Below, one piece after another: positions 1 through 9,082 of a stretch of DNA of 64,000 nucleotides. The first letter of the stretch is position 1. Every line of letters begins with the position of its first letter. The DNA lies in NCBI RefSeq assembly GCF_028737255.1, contig NZ_JAQZAN010000003.1, positions 310,001 to 374,000 on the forward strand, given 5' to 3'. This DNA comes from Actinomycetospora straminea. Lineage in GTDB: Bacteria; Actinomycetota; Actinomycetes; Mycobacteriales; Pseudonocardiaceae. A program made the position numbers and the translations under genes. The notes beneath the pieces are model-generated. The model worked only from the letters and a program-made list of their open reading frames with translations, was not told the DNA's origin and did no database searches.

Positions 1-115
1 GCAGCGCCGCCGCCCCGTCGGCGGCCAGGACGACGGTGTGGCCGTGCGCGGAGAGGTTGATCCGCAGGGTGCGGCGCAGGTGCGGGTCGTCGTCGACGAC
101 GAGGACGCGGCTCAC
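1..115 (-). CDS. kdpE: KdpE response regulator, N-terminal fragment (runs off the window)
   Basis: Only the first 38 codons are present. They translate to a receiver-domain start (VSRVLVVDDDP followed by HLRRTLRINL), with the acidic pocket Asp residues typical of OmpR/PhoB-type regulators. The GTG start overlaps the kdpD stop (GTGA), so the two-component pair is translationally coupled. KdpE is known to activate kdp under potassium limitation or osmotic upshift; assignment here rests on the receiver start plus the position directly after kdpD. The effector domain is outside the window. Confidence 0.88.
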   Translation of the reverse strand, partial: MSRVLVVDDDPHLRRTLRINLSAHGHTVVLAADGAAAL

Positions 116-2682
116 CGGGACACCGCGGCATCGGGACGGGCCCCGCGGCGCTCCGTCTCCCAGGGCACCGGCGCGGCCGGCAGCGCCAGCACCATCGTCA
201 GCCCGCCACCGGGGGTGTCCTCGGCGTCGAGCGTGCCGCCCATCGCCTCGGCGAAGCCGCGGGCGACGTGCAGGCCCAGCCCGACGCCGTTGGCGCGCCG
301 CCGGTCACCGAGCTGCTGGAACGGGGTGAACAGGCCGTCGCGCTGCTTGTGCGGCACGCCGGGCCCCCTGTCGACCACGCGCAGCTCGACGCGGTCGGCG
401 TACGCGCTCGCGCGCACCGCCACGGCGGACCCGCCACCGTGGCGCAGGGCGTTGTCGACGAGGTTCGCGACGATCCGCTCGGCGAGTCCGGCGTCGGCGA
501 GCACGTCGGGCAGGTCCTCGGCGACCTCCACCGCCACCCGCTGGGCGTCGGCCGGCGTCACCCCGGCGAGCGCCGCGGCCACCACCTCGTCGAGCCCCAC
601 CGGCTCGGTGATCGGTGTGACCGCCCCGGTCGCGAGGCGCGACGAGTCGAGCAGGTTGTCGACGAGCCCCGTGAGGCGGTCGGCGGACTCCTCGACGGTG
701 GCCAGCAGCTCCTGGCGGTCCGCGGTGGACATGCGCAGGGTCGGGTCGCGCAGGCTGCCCGCGGCCGCCTTGATCGCGGTGAGCGGGGTGCGCAGGTCGT
801 GCCCCACGGCGGAGAGCAGCGCGGTGCGCAGATCGGCGGAGTCGGCGCGGCGCTGCGCGTCGGTGGCCTGGGCGGCCATCCGGCGGTTGCGCAGGGCGAG
901 CAGCGCCTGGCCGCTCACCGCGGAGAACAGAGCACGCTCGCTGGCGGTCAGGCTCCGGCCGGTGGCGACGAGGTGCACGCCCTCGTCGATCTCGACGTCG
1001 GCGTCGGCGTCGGCGGGCTTCGCGCACGGGGTGCCGCCGGTGCAGGCCGTGACCTCCCAGCCGGTGCCCGCCGCCCGCTCGAGCAGCGCCACCGTCTCGA
1101 GGCCGAACGCCTCGCGCACGCGTTCGAGCAACTTGGGCAGCGGGTCGGAGCGGGAGAGCACGACACGGGCGAACGAGGCGAGCAGGGTCGCTTCGGTGCG
1201 CGCCGACGCGGCCTGGGCGGCGCGCCGGTCGGCCCGGTCGACGACGGCCGCGACGAGCAGCGCGACCACGACCATGGCCACGATGGCGAATGCGTTCTCG
1301 GGCTCGGCGACGGTCAGCGTGTAGAGCGGTGGGGTGAGGAAGACGTTGAGCAGCAGCCCGCCACCGATCGCGGCGACCAGTGCCGGTGCCAGCCCGCCGA
1401 TCATGGCCGTCACCACCGTGGCCAGGAAGAACAGCACCACGTCGGTGGACAGGTCGACCGATTCGCGCAGGAGTACCCCGACCAGCGTCGCCAGCACCGG
1501 CAGCAGCACGGCCGCGGGCCAGCCGTAGCGGTGTCGGCGGGCGGGCAGCGAGAGGCGCGGGCGACGCCGTCGCGCCTCACCGGCCTCGGCGTGGCTCACG
1601 AGGTGGACGTCGATCGAGCCGGACTCGGCGATGGTGGCGGCGCCGATCCCGGGGTCGAGCAGCCGGGCCCACCGCGAGCGCCTCGACGTCCCCAGCACCA
1701 GCTGTGTGGCGTTGGCGGTGCGGGCGAACTCGAGCAGCGCGGCAGGAACGTCGTCGCCGACCACGGTGTGGAACGAGGCACCGACGTCCTCGGCGAGCCG
1801 GCGGAGCTGCGGCCCGTCCGCGCGCGGTTCGGTCCCGGCGAGGCCATCGCTGCGCAGGACGTGCACGCACAGCAGGTCCGCCGACCCCGCGCGGCGGGCG
1901 ATGCGGGACGCACGGCGCAGGACCGTCGCGCTCTCCGGGCCACCGGTGACCGCGACGACCACCCGCTCGCGCGCCTCCCAGACCTCCGAGATGGCCTCTT
2001 GACTGCGGTAGCGCTGCAGGGCGACGTCGACCTGGTCGGCGACCCAGAGCAGCGCGAGCTCGCGCAGCGCGATGAGGTTGCCGGTGCGGAAGTAGTTGGC
2101 GAGCGAGGCGTCGATCTTCTCGGGCCGGTAGATGTTGCCGTGCGCCATGCGGCGGCGCAGCGCCTCGGGCGTGATGTCGACCAGCTCGATCTGGTCGGCG
2201 GCGCGCACCACGGCGTCCGGGATCGTCTCGCGCTGGCGCACGCCGGTGATGCGTTCGACGACGTCGCCGAGCGACTCGAGGTGCTGGATGTTGACCGTCG
2301 AGATCACGTCGATCCCGGCGGCCAGGAGCTCCTCGACGTCCTCCCACCGCTTCGCGTGCCGTGAGCCCGGCGCGCAGGAGTGCGCGAGCTCGTCGACCAC
2401 GCACACCTCGGGGGCGCGGGCCAGCACGGCGTCGACGTCGAGCTCGGTGAGCTCGGCGCCGCGGTGGTGGAAGACCTTGCGCGGGAGCACCTCGAGGCCC
2501 TCGAGGAGCTCGGCGGTCCTCGCCCGCCCGTGCGTCTCGACGAGCCCGACGACCACGTCGGTGCCCCGGTCGCGGCGGCGGCGGGCCTCGTTCAGCGCGG
2601 CGTAGGTCTTGCCGACGCCCGGCGCCGCGCCGAGGTGGATGCGCAGTTCACCCCGTCCTGAGGTCACCTCCTCATCGTGCAC
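112..2682 (-). CDS. kdpD: Sensor histidine kinase KdpD
   Basis: 856 aa, close to the usual KdpD length. The N-terminal KdpD domain has the Walker-like GAAPGVGKT at residues 18-26, followed by a universal-stress-like domain (about 240-370), a cluster of hydrophobic segments (about 390-490), a GAF-like region, the HisKA box with H628 in HDLRTP, and an HATPase domain ending with a GVGLGLHV G2 box. It senses low K+ and turgor and phosphorylates KdpE. The GTG at 2682 was chosen; a second in-frame GTG lies five codons downstream. It starts 9 nt after the kdpC stop and ends overlapping kdpE by 4 nt, so it belongs to the kdp operon transcript. Confidence 0.95.
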   Translation of the reverse strand: MHDEEVTSGRGELRIHLGAAPGVGKTYAALNEARRRRDRGTDVVVGLVETHGRARTAELLEGLEVLPRKVFHHRGAELTELDVDAVLARAPEVCVVDELAHSCAPGSRHAKRWEDVEELLAAGIDVISTVNIQHLESLGDVVERITGVRQRETIPDAVVRAADQIELVDITPEALRRRMAHGNIYRPEKIDASLANYFRTGNLIALRELALLWVADQVDVALQRYRSQEAISEVWEARERVVVAVTGGPESATVLRRASRIARRAGSADLLCVHVLRSDGLAGTEPRADGPQLRRLAEDVGASFHTVVGDDVPAALLEFARTANATQLVLGTSRRSRWARLLDPGIGAATIAESGSIDVHLVSHAEAGEARRRRPRLSLPARRHRYGWPAAVLLPVLATLVGVLLRESVDLSTDVVLFFLATVVTAMIGGLAPALVAAIGGGLLLNVFLTPPLYTLTVAEPENAFAIVAMVVVALLVAAVVDRADRRAAQAASARTEATLLASFARVVLSRSDPLPKLLERVREAFGLETVALLERAAGTGWEVTACTGGTPCAKPADADADVEIDEGVHLVATGRSLTASERALFSAVSGQALLALRNRRMAAQATDAQRRADSADLRTALLSAVGHDLRTPLTAIKAAAGSLRDPTLRMSTADRQELLATVEESADRLTGLVDNLLDSSRLATGAVTPITEPVGLDEVVAAALAGVTPADAQRVAVEVAEDLPDVLADAGLAERIVANLVDNALRHGGGSAVAVRASAYADRVELRVVDRGPGVPHKQRDGLFTPFQQLGDRRRANGVGLGLHVARGFAEAMGGTLDAEDTPGGGLTMVLALPAAPVPWETERRGARPDAAVSR

Positions 2683-2691
2683 CCGCGCGAC

Positions 2692-3366
2692 CTACCGGAT
2701 CCCCGGCGCCGCCGGGACGAGGGATGCGTTGAGCTCCGGCACGTCCACCCGGGGCTCGCCGAGGACCCCGAGGGTGCGCCCGTCGGTGGCGTCGGCGACC
2801 AGCGCCCGCACCCGGTCCTCCGGCAGCCCGGTGACCCGGGCGACGCGCGGCACCTGCTGCGCCGCGTACGCGGGGCTGATGTGCGGGTCGAGACCCGAGG
2901 CCGAGGCGGTGAGCGCGTCGGGTGGGATCGTGGCCGGGTCGACGCCGTCGCGGGCGGCGATCGCGGCGCGGCGCTCCTGCACCGCCGCGGCCAGGTCCTC
3001 CGCGCGGGGCCCGAGGTTCGTGCCGCCGGACGTGGTGGCGTCGGCCGGGCCGAGGCTGGCGACGGCGTCGTCGGGGGCCGAGGCCGAGGGCCGCGTGTGG
3101 AACCACGGGTCGGCGGCGGGTTCCGCCGGCACCGGGTCGATCCCGATGAGCGACGAGCCGCCGTTCGGTAGGACCGAGCCCTCGGCGTTGGCGTGCAGTC
3201 CCGGCAGGCGGCTCACGCCCCAGATCGCCGCCGGGTAGAGGACACCGCAGAGCACGGTGAGCACGAGCAGCACCCGAACCGAGGCGCCGAGCTGACGGCG
3301 CACCTGTGTGCCGCTGACGGCCGAGGGCGCCGACGCCTCGGTCCCGAGCTCCTGGACAGTGGTCAT
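2692..3366 (-). CDS. kdpC: K+-transporting ATPase subunit KdpC
   Basis: 224 aa with one N-terminal membrane segment (VLLVLTVLCGVLYPAAIWGV) after a short cytoplasmic start, then a soluble domain containing the family motifs NGGSSLIG, WFHTRPSA and NLGPR. KdpC is the single-span subunit that stabilises the KdpFAB complex and influences ATP affinity. The ATG lies 2 nt after the kdpB stop. Length matches the family and nothing looks damaged. Confidence 0.95.
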   Translation of the reverse strand: MTTVQELGTEASAPSAVSGTQVRRQLGASVRVLLVLTVLCGVLYPAAIWGVSRLPGLHANAEGSVLPNGGSSLIGIDPVPAEPAADPWFHTRPSASAPDDAVASLGPADATTSGGTNLGPRAEDLAAAVQERRAAIAARDGVDPATIPPDALTASASGLDPHISPAYAAQQVPRVARVTGLPEDRVRALVADATDGRTLGVLGEPRVDVPELNASLVPAAPGIR

Positions 3367-3368
3367 GA

Positions 3369-5444
3369 TCAGCCGATCCCCGGCACGAGCCGGACGACGA
3401 GGTCGATGAGGAAGATGCCGACGAACGGGACGACGACGCCGCCGAGCCCGTAGACGAGCAGGTTGCGGCGCAGGAGCCGGTCGGACGTCGACGGCCGGAA
3501 GCGCACCCCGCGCAGGGCGAGCGGGATCAGCGCGACGATGATCAACGCGTTGAAGACGACCGCCGAGAGGATCGCCGACTGCGGGGTGGCGAGCTGCATG
3601 ACGTTGAGCGCGGCGAGCTGCGGGAAGATCGCGAGGAACATCGCGGGCAGGATCGCGAAGTACTTCGCGAGGTCGTTGGCCAGCGAGAACGTGGTCAGCG
3701 CACCCCGGGTGATGAGCATCTGCTTGCCCACCTCGACGACCCCGATGAGCTTGGTGGGGTCCGAGTCGAGGTCGACCATGTTGCCGGCCTCCTTGGCCGC
3801 GGTCGTCCCCGAGTTCATGACGACGCCCACGTCGGCCTGCGCCAGCGCGGGCGCGTCGTTGGTGCCGTCGCCGGTCATGGCGACCATGCGCCCGCCGGCC
3901 TGCTCCTGGCGGATGAGCGCGAGCTTGTCCTCCGGAGTGGACTCGGCCAGGAAGTCGTCGACGCCCGACTCGGCAGCGATGGCGCGCGCCGTCACCGGGT
4001 TGTCGCCGGTGATCATCACGGTCTTGATGCCCATCGTGCGCAGCTCGGCGAACCGCTCCGCGATCCCGGGCTTGACGACGTCCGACAGCTCGACGACCCC
4101 GAGCGCCCGGCCATCGTCGGCGACCACCAGCGGCGTGCCGCCGCGCTCGGCGACCTCCGTCGAGATCGCCTCGAGGCGGGCGCGGTCGGTGTCGTCCCCG
4201 AGCCAAGCGAGGACCGCCGACGTGGCGCCCTTGCGCACCTCGCGCCCCTCGATGCTCACCCCCGACATGCGGGTGGTGGCGCTGAAGGGGACGAACTCGG
4301 CCGCGGCCTCGCGGGCATCGGCCTCGGCGGGGAGGTCGTGCTGCTCGGCGCACAGCGCGACGATCGAGCGCCCCTCCGGGGTGGTGTCCGCGAGGCTCGC
4401 GAGCCGGGCGGCCCGCGCCAGCTCGAGGGCCTCCACCCCGTCGAGGGGGTGGAGAGCCGTCGCGCGACGGTTGCCGTAGGTGATCGTCCCGGTCTTGTCG
4501 AGCAGGAGCGTCGACACGTCACCGGCGGCCTCGACCGCGCGGCCCGAGGTGGCGAGGACGTTGCGCTGCACCATCCGGTCCATGCCCGCGATGCCGATCG
4601 CGGAGAGCAGCGCGCCGATCGTCGTCGGGATCAGGCACACGAGCAGGGCGACGAGCACCACCAGCGACTGCTGCCCGCCCGAGTACGCCGCCATCGGCTG
4701 CAGCGTCACGACGGCCAGCAGGAACACGATCGTCAGCGCGGAGAGCAGGATCGTCAGGGCGATCTCGTTCGGCGTCTTCTGCCGCTGCGCGCCCTCGACC
4801 AGCGCGATCATCCGGTCGACGAACGACTCGCCCGGCTTCGCGGTGATCCGCACGACGATCCGGTCCGACAGCACCGTCGTGCCGCCGGTGACGGAGGAGA
4901 AGTCCCCGCCGGACTCCCGGACCACGGGCGCGGACTCGCCGGTGATCGCGGACTCGTCGACCGTCGCGATGCCCTCCACGATCTCGCCGTCGCCCGGGAT
5001 GACCTGCCCGGCCTCGACGACGACGCGGTCCCCGACCTGTAGATCCGCGGCCGGCAGCGTCGCGCCGTCCTCCCGGTACGCGACGGTGTCGGTGCGTGTG
5101 GCGCGCAGCGCGTCGGCCTGGGCGCGTCCGCGGCCCTCGGCGACCGCCTCGGCCAGGTTCGCGAAGACCACGGTGAACCACAGCCAGATCGCGATGAGCC
5201 AGGCGAACACGCTGGGGTCGACGATCGCCGCCACGGTGACGACGATCGACCCGACCCACACCACGAACATGACCGGGTTGCGGACCTGGTGGCGCGGGTC
5301 GAGCTTGCGCAGCGCGGTGGGCAGCGACTCGAGGAGCTGCGCGGGGCGGAAGGCCCCGGCGCCGACGGCGCGACCGGTGCGGGAGGCGTGGAGCTCCTCG
5401 GCCTCGGCCGGCGGGCGCGGGGTGTGGACGGTGGGGGCGGTCAT
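3369..5444 (-). CDS. kdpB: K+-transporting P-type ATPase subunit KdpB
   Basis: 691 aa. The phosphorylated Asp is D316 in [10 protein letters not shown]; the actuator-domain TGES motif and the hinge motif TGDGTNDAP are both present, with about seven membrane segments. KdpB hydrolyses ATP to drive K+ moved by KdpA. Starts at the ATG overlapping the kdpA stop by 4 nt (ATGA), as is usual for kdpAB coupling. All catalytic motifs are intact. Confidence 0.97.
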   Translation of the reverse strand: MTAPTVHTPRPPAEAEELHASRTGRAVGAGAFRPAQLLESLPTALRKLDPRHQVRNPVMFVVWVGSIVVTVAAIVDPSVFAWLIAIWLWFTVVFANLAEAVAEGRGRAQADALRATRTDTVAYREDGATLPAADLQVGDRVVVEAGQVIPGDGEIVEGIATVDESAITGESAPVVRESGGDFSSVTGGTTVLSDRIVVRITAKPGESFVDRMIALVEGAQRQKTPNEIALTILLSALTIVFLLAVVTLQPMAAYSGGQQSLVVLVALLVCLIPTTIGALLSAIGIAGMDRMVQRNVLATSGRAVEAAGDVSTLLLDKTGTITYGNRRATALHPLDGVEALELARAARLASLADTTPEGRSIVALCAEQHDLPAEADAREAAAEFVPFSATTRMSGVSIEGREVRKGATSAVLAWLGDDTDRARLEAISTEVAERGGTPLVVADDGRALGVVELSDVVKPGIAERFAELRTMGIKTVMITGDNPVTARAIAAESGVDDFLAESTPEDKLALIRQEQAGGRMVAMTGDGTNDAPALAQADVGVVMNSGTTAAKEAGNMVDLDSDPTKLIGVVEVGKQMLITRGALTTFSLANDLAKYFAILPAMFLAIFPQLAALNVMQLATPQSAILSAVVFNALIIVALIPLALRGVRFRPSTSDRLLRRNLLVYGLGGVVVPFVGIFLIDLVVRLVPGIG

Positions 5445-7078
5445 GCCAGTCCCTCCGCGAGGGGGCTCAGGGCGAGGGCCGGGAGGAAGGTGATCGCCGC
5501 GACCAGCACGATCGTGCCGGCGACGAGCACCGAGAACAGGGGCGTGCCGGTCGAGAGCGTCCCGGACGAGGGAGCGAGCCGCGGTTGGCGGGCGAGCAGC
5601 CCGGCCAGGGCGAGCACGGCGACGATCGGCAGGAAGCGGCCGAGCAGCATCGCGACCCCGAGCGTGGTCTGGAAGAACCCGCTCGTGACCGTCAGCCCGG
5701 CGAACGCCGAGCCGTTGTTGTTCGACGCGGAGGCGTAGGCGTACACGACCTCCGACAGGCCGTGCGGCCCGGAGTTGGTCATCGCGTCGGCGGTGGACGG
5801 CAGGGCGATCGCGAGCCCGGTGCCGAGGAGCACGAGCGCGGGCATCGTCAGCACCACGACCACCGCGCACGTCACCTCGCGGCGCCCGAGGCGCTTGCCG
5901 AGGTACTCCGGGGTGCGCCCGACCATGAGCCCGGCGAGGAACACCGCGACGATCGCGACGACGAGGATCGAGTAGAGCCCCGTCCCGACGCCACCCGGCG
6001 TCATCTCCGAGAACAGCATGTTCAGCATCGCCCCGCCACCGCCGAAGGCGGAGAAGCTGTCGTGCAGCGAGTTGACCGCACCCGTCGAGGTGCCCGTGGT
6101 CGAGTTGGCGAACAGCGCGGACCCGGGGATGCCGAACCGGACCTCCTTGCCCTCGAGGTTGGCCCCGGCGAAGGACGCGCTGCGCGCATCGGCGGTCCAG
6201 ATCACCGCGAGCATCGCCGCCCAGAGCCCGGCCATCACCGCCAGCAGCGAGACGCCTTGGCGCATCGAGCCGACCATGCGGCCGAACGTCCGCGTCAGCG
6301 ACACCGGGATCAGCAGCAACAGGAAGATCTCTAGCAGGTTCGAGATCGGGTTCGGGTTCTCGAACGGGTGCGCGGAGTTGGCGTTGAAGATGCCGCCGCC
6401 GTTGGTCCCGAGCTCCTTGATCGACTCCTGGGAGGCGGCCGGGGCGAGCGCGATCGTCGACGGCCGTCCGTCCGGGCCGACGACGTCGACGCCCGCCCGC
6501 AGGCTCATGACGACGCCCGTGGCGACGAGCGCGACGGCGGCGACCGCGGCGATGGGCAGCAGAATCCGCGTGCACCCGCGGACGATGTCGACCCACGCGT
6601 TGCCGAGCCGGTCGGTGCGGCTGCGCACGAACCCGCGGACCAGGGCGACGGCGACCGCCATGCCGACCGCCGCCGAGACGAAGTTCTGCACGGTCAGGCC
6701 GACCATCTGGACGGTGTGCCCCATGACCGTCTCGGGCACGTAGGACTGCCAGTTGGTGTTGGTGACGAACGAGATCGCGGTGTTGAACGCGATCCCCGGC
6801 TCGACAGCCCCGCGGTCGAACGACCACGGCAGCAGCGTCTGGAGGCGCTGCAGCAGGTAGAACAGGACGACCCCGGCGAACGAGAACGCGAGGACTGCGA
6901 CGGCGTAGGTGCTCGCCCGCTGCTCGGAGCGGGAATCGACGCGCGCGATTCGGTAGACGAGCCGCTCCACGCCCCAGTCGCCGTCGTCGGTGTAGACGCG
7001 GGCCATCCAGTCCCCGAGCGGACGCCAGGCCGCCGCGAGGAGCACGAGCAGGACCACGACCTGCAGGAGGCCGGCCAT
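5441..7078 (-). CDS. kdpA: K+-transporting ATPase subunit KdpA
   Basis: 545 aa, about ten membrane segments, the K+ channel-like subunit of KdpFABC. Selectivity-filter type segments are visible: [20 protein letters not shown] and ASNNNGSAF. These repeat the four pseudo-symmetric pore loops of the superfamily of K+ transporters. The ATG overlaps the kdpF stop by one base (TGATG) and the gene overlaps kdpB by 4 nt, giving a tightly coupled operon. Confidence 0.97.
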   Translation of the reverse strand: MAGLLQVVVLLVLLAAAWRPLGDWMARVYTDDGDWGVERLVYRIARVDSRSEQRASTYAVAVLAFSFAGVVLFYLLQRLQTLLPWSFDRGAVEPGIAFNTAISFVTNTNWQSYVPETVMGHTVQMVGLTVQNFVSAAVGMAVAVALVRGFVRSRTDRLGNAWVDIVRGCTRILLPIAAVAAVALVATGVVMSLRAGVDVVGPDGRPSTIALAPAASQESIKELGTNGGGIFNANSAHPFENPNPISNLLEIFLLLLIPVSLTRTFGRMVGSMRQGVSLLAVMAGLWAAMLAVIWTADARSASFAGANLEGKEVRFGIPGSALFANSTTGTSTGAVNSLHDSFSAFGGGGAMLNMLFSEMTPGGVGTGLYSILVVAIVAVFLAGLMVGRTPEYLGKRLGRREVTCAVVVVLTMPALVLLGTGLAIALPSTADAMTNSGPHGLSEVVYAYASASNNNGSAFAGLTVTSGFFQTTLGVAMLLGRFLPIVAVLALAGLLARQPRLAPSSGTLSTGTPLFSVLVAGTIVLVAAITFLPALALSPLAEGLA

Positions 7079-7164
7079 CAGAACTTCTCCGGGCGCAGCA
7101 GGGCGATCGCGAGGTAGATCAGCAGGCCGAGGGCGATCACGGCCCCCACCACGTTCGCGATCAC
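7078..7164 (-). CDS. kdpF: Small subunit KdpF
   Basis: 28 aa, a single membrane span ([19 protein letters not shown]) ending in RPEKF, the recognisable KdpF tail. KdpF is a lipid-like stabiliser of the KdpABC complex. The GTG start overlaps the stop of the 27-codon ORF upstream (GTGA) and its stop overlaps the kdpA start by one base, so the coordinates are fixed by both couplings. Confidence 0.92.
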   Translation of the reverse strand: MIANVVGAVIALGLLIYLAIALLRPEKF

Positions 7165-7244
7165 AACCGGTCCAGCCCGCGGACGGCGAGCAGCAGGCCC
7201 GCGAAGACCGCGATCACCACGCCCGCGAAGAGGAGGTCGAGCAC
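7161..7244 (-). CDS. 27-aa single-span membrane peptide leading the kdp operon
   Basis: The reading frame translates to [27 protein letters not shown]: one membrane helix followed by a short basic tail. An AAGGGA ribosome site precedes the GTG by about 6 nt, and the stop overlaps the kdpF start (GTGA). Coupling and codon use suggest it is translated. Short membrane ORFs with a similar C-terminus (RGLDRL/RGxEKL) occur beside kdpF in other actinobacteria as far as I recall; their function is not established. A second KdpF-like accessory subunit is a plausible but untested role. Confidence 0.7.
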   Translation of the reverse strand: MLDLLFAGVVIAVFAGLLLAVRGLDRL

Positions 7245-7326
7245 CGGGTTCCCTTCGGTCGCGGCGCCGCGCCGTCGCGGCGCGCCGACCGTCGAGGTTC
7301 CGCGCGATCACGGCCCACGGGGGCCG

Positions 7327-7346
7327 CGTTGACGCGTCGTTGACGC
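7327..7346. promoter_or_regulatory. Tandem CGTTGACGC repeat between kdp and the DJ-1 gene
   Basis: Two identical 9-mers CGTTGACGC at 7327-7335 and 7338-7346, 11 bp start to start (about one helical turn), lie about 85 bp upstream of the first kdp ORF. Head-to-tail half-sites at this spacing are typical of OmpR/PhoB-type regulators such as KdpE. Binding by KdpE is inference. Confidence 0.5.
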
Positions 7347-7393
7347 CGCGGGGTCCGGTTTTCACGCCCTCGCCCCGGCGTGTGATCGGCGGC

Positions 7394-8008
7394 ATGCTGG
7401 GGCCCGTGAGTGAGCCCACGGAGCGGTGGCTGGCGATCCTGCTGTTCGACGGCGTCGAGGAGCTCGACGCGATCGGGCCCTGGGAGGTCCTGGCCTTCTG
7501 GACGGCGAACTTCCCGGACGACGGCTACCGGGTGACGACGTTCTCGGAGACCGGCGAGCCGGTGCGGTGCGCGAAGGGGCTCACGGTCGTCCCGGACCGG
7601 GCGACGGCCGACCTGCCGGCCGTCGAGATCCTCCTGCACCCCGGGGGCCGGGGCACGCGGCCACTGATGCGGGACGCCGCGCACCTCGAGCAGGTCAAGC
7701 GGTGGCGGGCGGAGGTGCCGCTGATGACCAGCGTCTGCACCGGCTCGCTCGTGTTCGCCGCCGCGGGCCTGCTCGCCGGGCGGCCCGCGACCACGCACCA
7801 CGCGTCACTCGACGTCCTCGGCGAGACCGACCCGAGCATCGAGGTCCGCCGCGACGACCGCTTCGTCGACGACGGCGACGTCGTGACCAGCTCCGGGGTC
7901 TCGGCCGGCATCGACATGGCGCTGCACCTCGTCGCGCGGCTGGTGAGCCCCGAGCGCGCCCGCCAGGTTCGGCGGGGCATCCAGTACGACCCGGAGCCGC
8001 CCGTCTGA
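7394..8008 (+). CDS. DJ-1/PfpI family protein (isonitrile hydratase-like)
   Basis: 204 aa. A single DJ-1/PfpI (class I glutamine amidotransferase-like) domain with the nucleophile elbow SVCTGS (C115), the early acidic residues LLFDGVEELDAIGP near residue 15-30, and the GIDMALHLV helix near the end. This pattern matches isonitrile hydratases and the sensor domains of AraC-type GATase regulators, but there is no DNA-binding domain here. Substrate not determined. ATG 7394 was chosen; GTG 7406 is an alternative. It abuts the convergent ACT-domain gene with no spacer (stops adjacent). Confidence 0.8.
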   Translation: MLGPVSEPTERWLAILLFDGVEELDAIGPWEVLAFWTANFPDDGYRVTTFSETGEPVRCAKGLTVVPDRATADLPAVEILLHPGGRGTRPLMRDAAHLEQVKRWRAEVPLMTSVCTGSLVFAAAGLLAGRPATTHHASLDVLGETDPSIEVRRDDRFVDDGDVVTSSGVSAGIDMALHLVARLVSPERARQVRRGIQYDPEPPV

Positions 8009-8404
8009 TCACCCGGTCAGGCCCCGCAGTACGTCCATCGCGTCGTCGCGCCGCTCCCAGGGCACGAACAGGTGGTCGTGGTGGAAGCCCGCGACGGCGT
8101 TGGTGCTGATCCCGGCGTCGGAGAGGGCGCGGGCGATCGCGGCGAGGAAGCCGACGGCCTCGAGCGCGGAGTGCACGCGCAGGGTGATGCCCGCGCAGGG
8201 GAACTCGCCGGCGAGCCCGTAGGTGTCGGCGTCGCCGGCGGTCACGACCGCGGAGACCCCCTCGTCCTCGCGGATCGTCGCCAGCGGGTCGAGGCCCGGG
8301 GGCAGGGCCGTCACCGTCACCCAGACGTAGCGCTCGGGGTGCAGGAGGGGCGCCATGCCCGCGAGCAGGCGGTCGAGGTCGGTGTCACCGCGCACGGAGG
8401 CCAT
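8009..8404 (-). CDS. ACT domain-containing protein
   Basis: 131 aa, two ACT-like beta-alpha folds: an N-terminal half with the YVWVTVTALPPG strand and a C-terminal half with EFPCAGITLRVHSALEAVGFLA. This is the pattern of the small stand-alone ACT_3-type proteins thought to bind amino acids. No catalytic domain. The ATG follows the sortase terminator hairpin on the same strand by about 16 nt, so it may have its own weak promoter or be read through. Function unknown beyond likely ligand sensing. Confidence 0.75.
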   Translation of the reverse strand: MASVRGDTDLDRLLAGMAPLLHPERYVWVTVTALPPGLDPLATIREDEGVSAVVTAGDADTYGLAGEFPCAGITLRVHSALEAVGFLAAIARALSDAGISTNAVAGFHHDHLFVPWERRDDAMDVLRGLTG

Positions 8405-8419
8405 CGTGCCCCGGACACA

Positions 8420-8452
8420 CGAAGGACCCCGGGCGAGGCCCGGGGTCCTTCG
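8420..8452 (-). terminator. Strong hairpin terminator after the sortase gene
   Basis: A 15-bp perfect stem (CGAAGGACCCCGGGC and complement) with the 3-nt loop GAG, directly downstream of the sortase stop. No long U-tract, as is common in high-GC actinobacteria. Confidence 0.8.
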
Positions 8453-8462
8453 GTGAACGGCG

Positions 8463-9080
8463 TCAGACCCGCTGCACCTCGACGAGGTCCGCGTAGACGA
8501 TGACGTTCGAGCGGTAGTGCCGGGCCGCCTGGTCGAAGTCCCCACCGCAGGTGATGAGCCGCAGCTGGGGATTGGCGGTGTCGTTGTAGACCGCGTCGGT
8601 CGGGAACGAGTCCTTCGGGATGGTCTCCACCCGCGACACCTCGAACACGGCCCGCTGGCCGTCGGCACGGTCGACGAACACCTGGGCGCCGGCGACCACC
8701 TCGTTCAGCTTGTTGAAGATGCCGGGCTGACCGCCGCCGTTGACGTGCCCGAGGATGATGCTCGGCCCCATCTCGCCGGGCGTCGGGCTCTGGTCGAACC
8801 ACGACGCCTGCATCGGCTGGGACACCGGCGGCACCGCGAGGCTGCCGTTCTCCTGCAGCCCCGTCGGCACGAGGCTCGACTCCGCCGAGATCGACGGCAC
8901 CGTGACACGGGTCGGGTTCGACGCCGCCAGCGGGTCGGGCGAGGAGAACGCCGACGGGCCGGACGAGTTCGCCCCGACGATCAGGGCCAGCAGAACCAGG
9001 ATCACGACCAGGCCGATCGAGATGTTGGTCATCGACGGCCCGGACTTGACGTCCTTGTCGGCCTTCTCGGTGGTGGCCAT
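8463..9080 (-). CDS. Class F sortase
   Basis: 205 aa. A short cytoplasmic start, one membrane anchor (about 19-40, ISIGLVVILVLLALIVG), then a sortase barrel. Catalytic residues are recognisable: H112 in LGHV, C178 in LITCGG and R190 in HYRSNVIVYA. Class F sortases are the single-domain actinobacterial transpeptidases acting on surface proteins. The gene starts 2 nt after the stop of a secreted repeat protein, so the pair is an operon and that protein is the obvious candidate partner, although it shows no clear LPxTG signal. Confidence 0.88.
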   Translation of the reverse strand: MATTEKADKDVKSGPSMTNISIGLVVILVLLALIVGANSSGPSAFSSPDPLAASNPTRVTVPSISAESSLVPTGLQENGSLAVPPVSQPMQASWFDQSPTPGEMGPSIILGHVNGGGQPGIFNKLNEVVAGAQVFVDRADGQRAVFEVSRVETIPKDSFPTDAVYNDTANPQLRLITCGGDFDQAARHYRSNVIVYADLVEVQRV

Positions 9081-9082
9081 GG

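Noticed and set aside
268-2364. Long open frame antisense to kdpD
   Set aside because: High third-position GC opens all frames; the predicted protein is His/Arg/Gly-rich without any fold, and kdpD is unmistakable on the other strand. The same applies to similar antisense frames, for example 27667-29508, 33733-35019 and 39284-41914.
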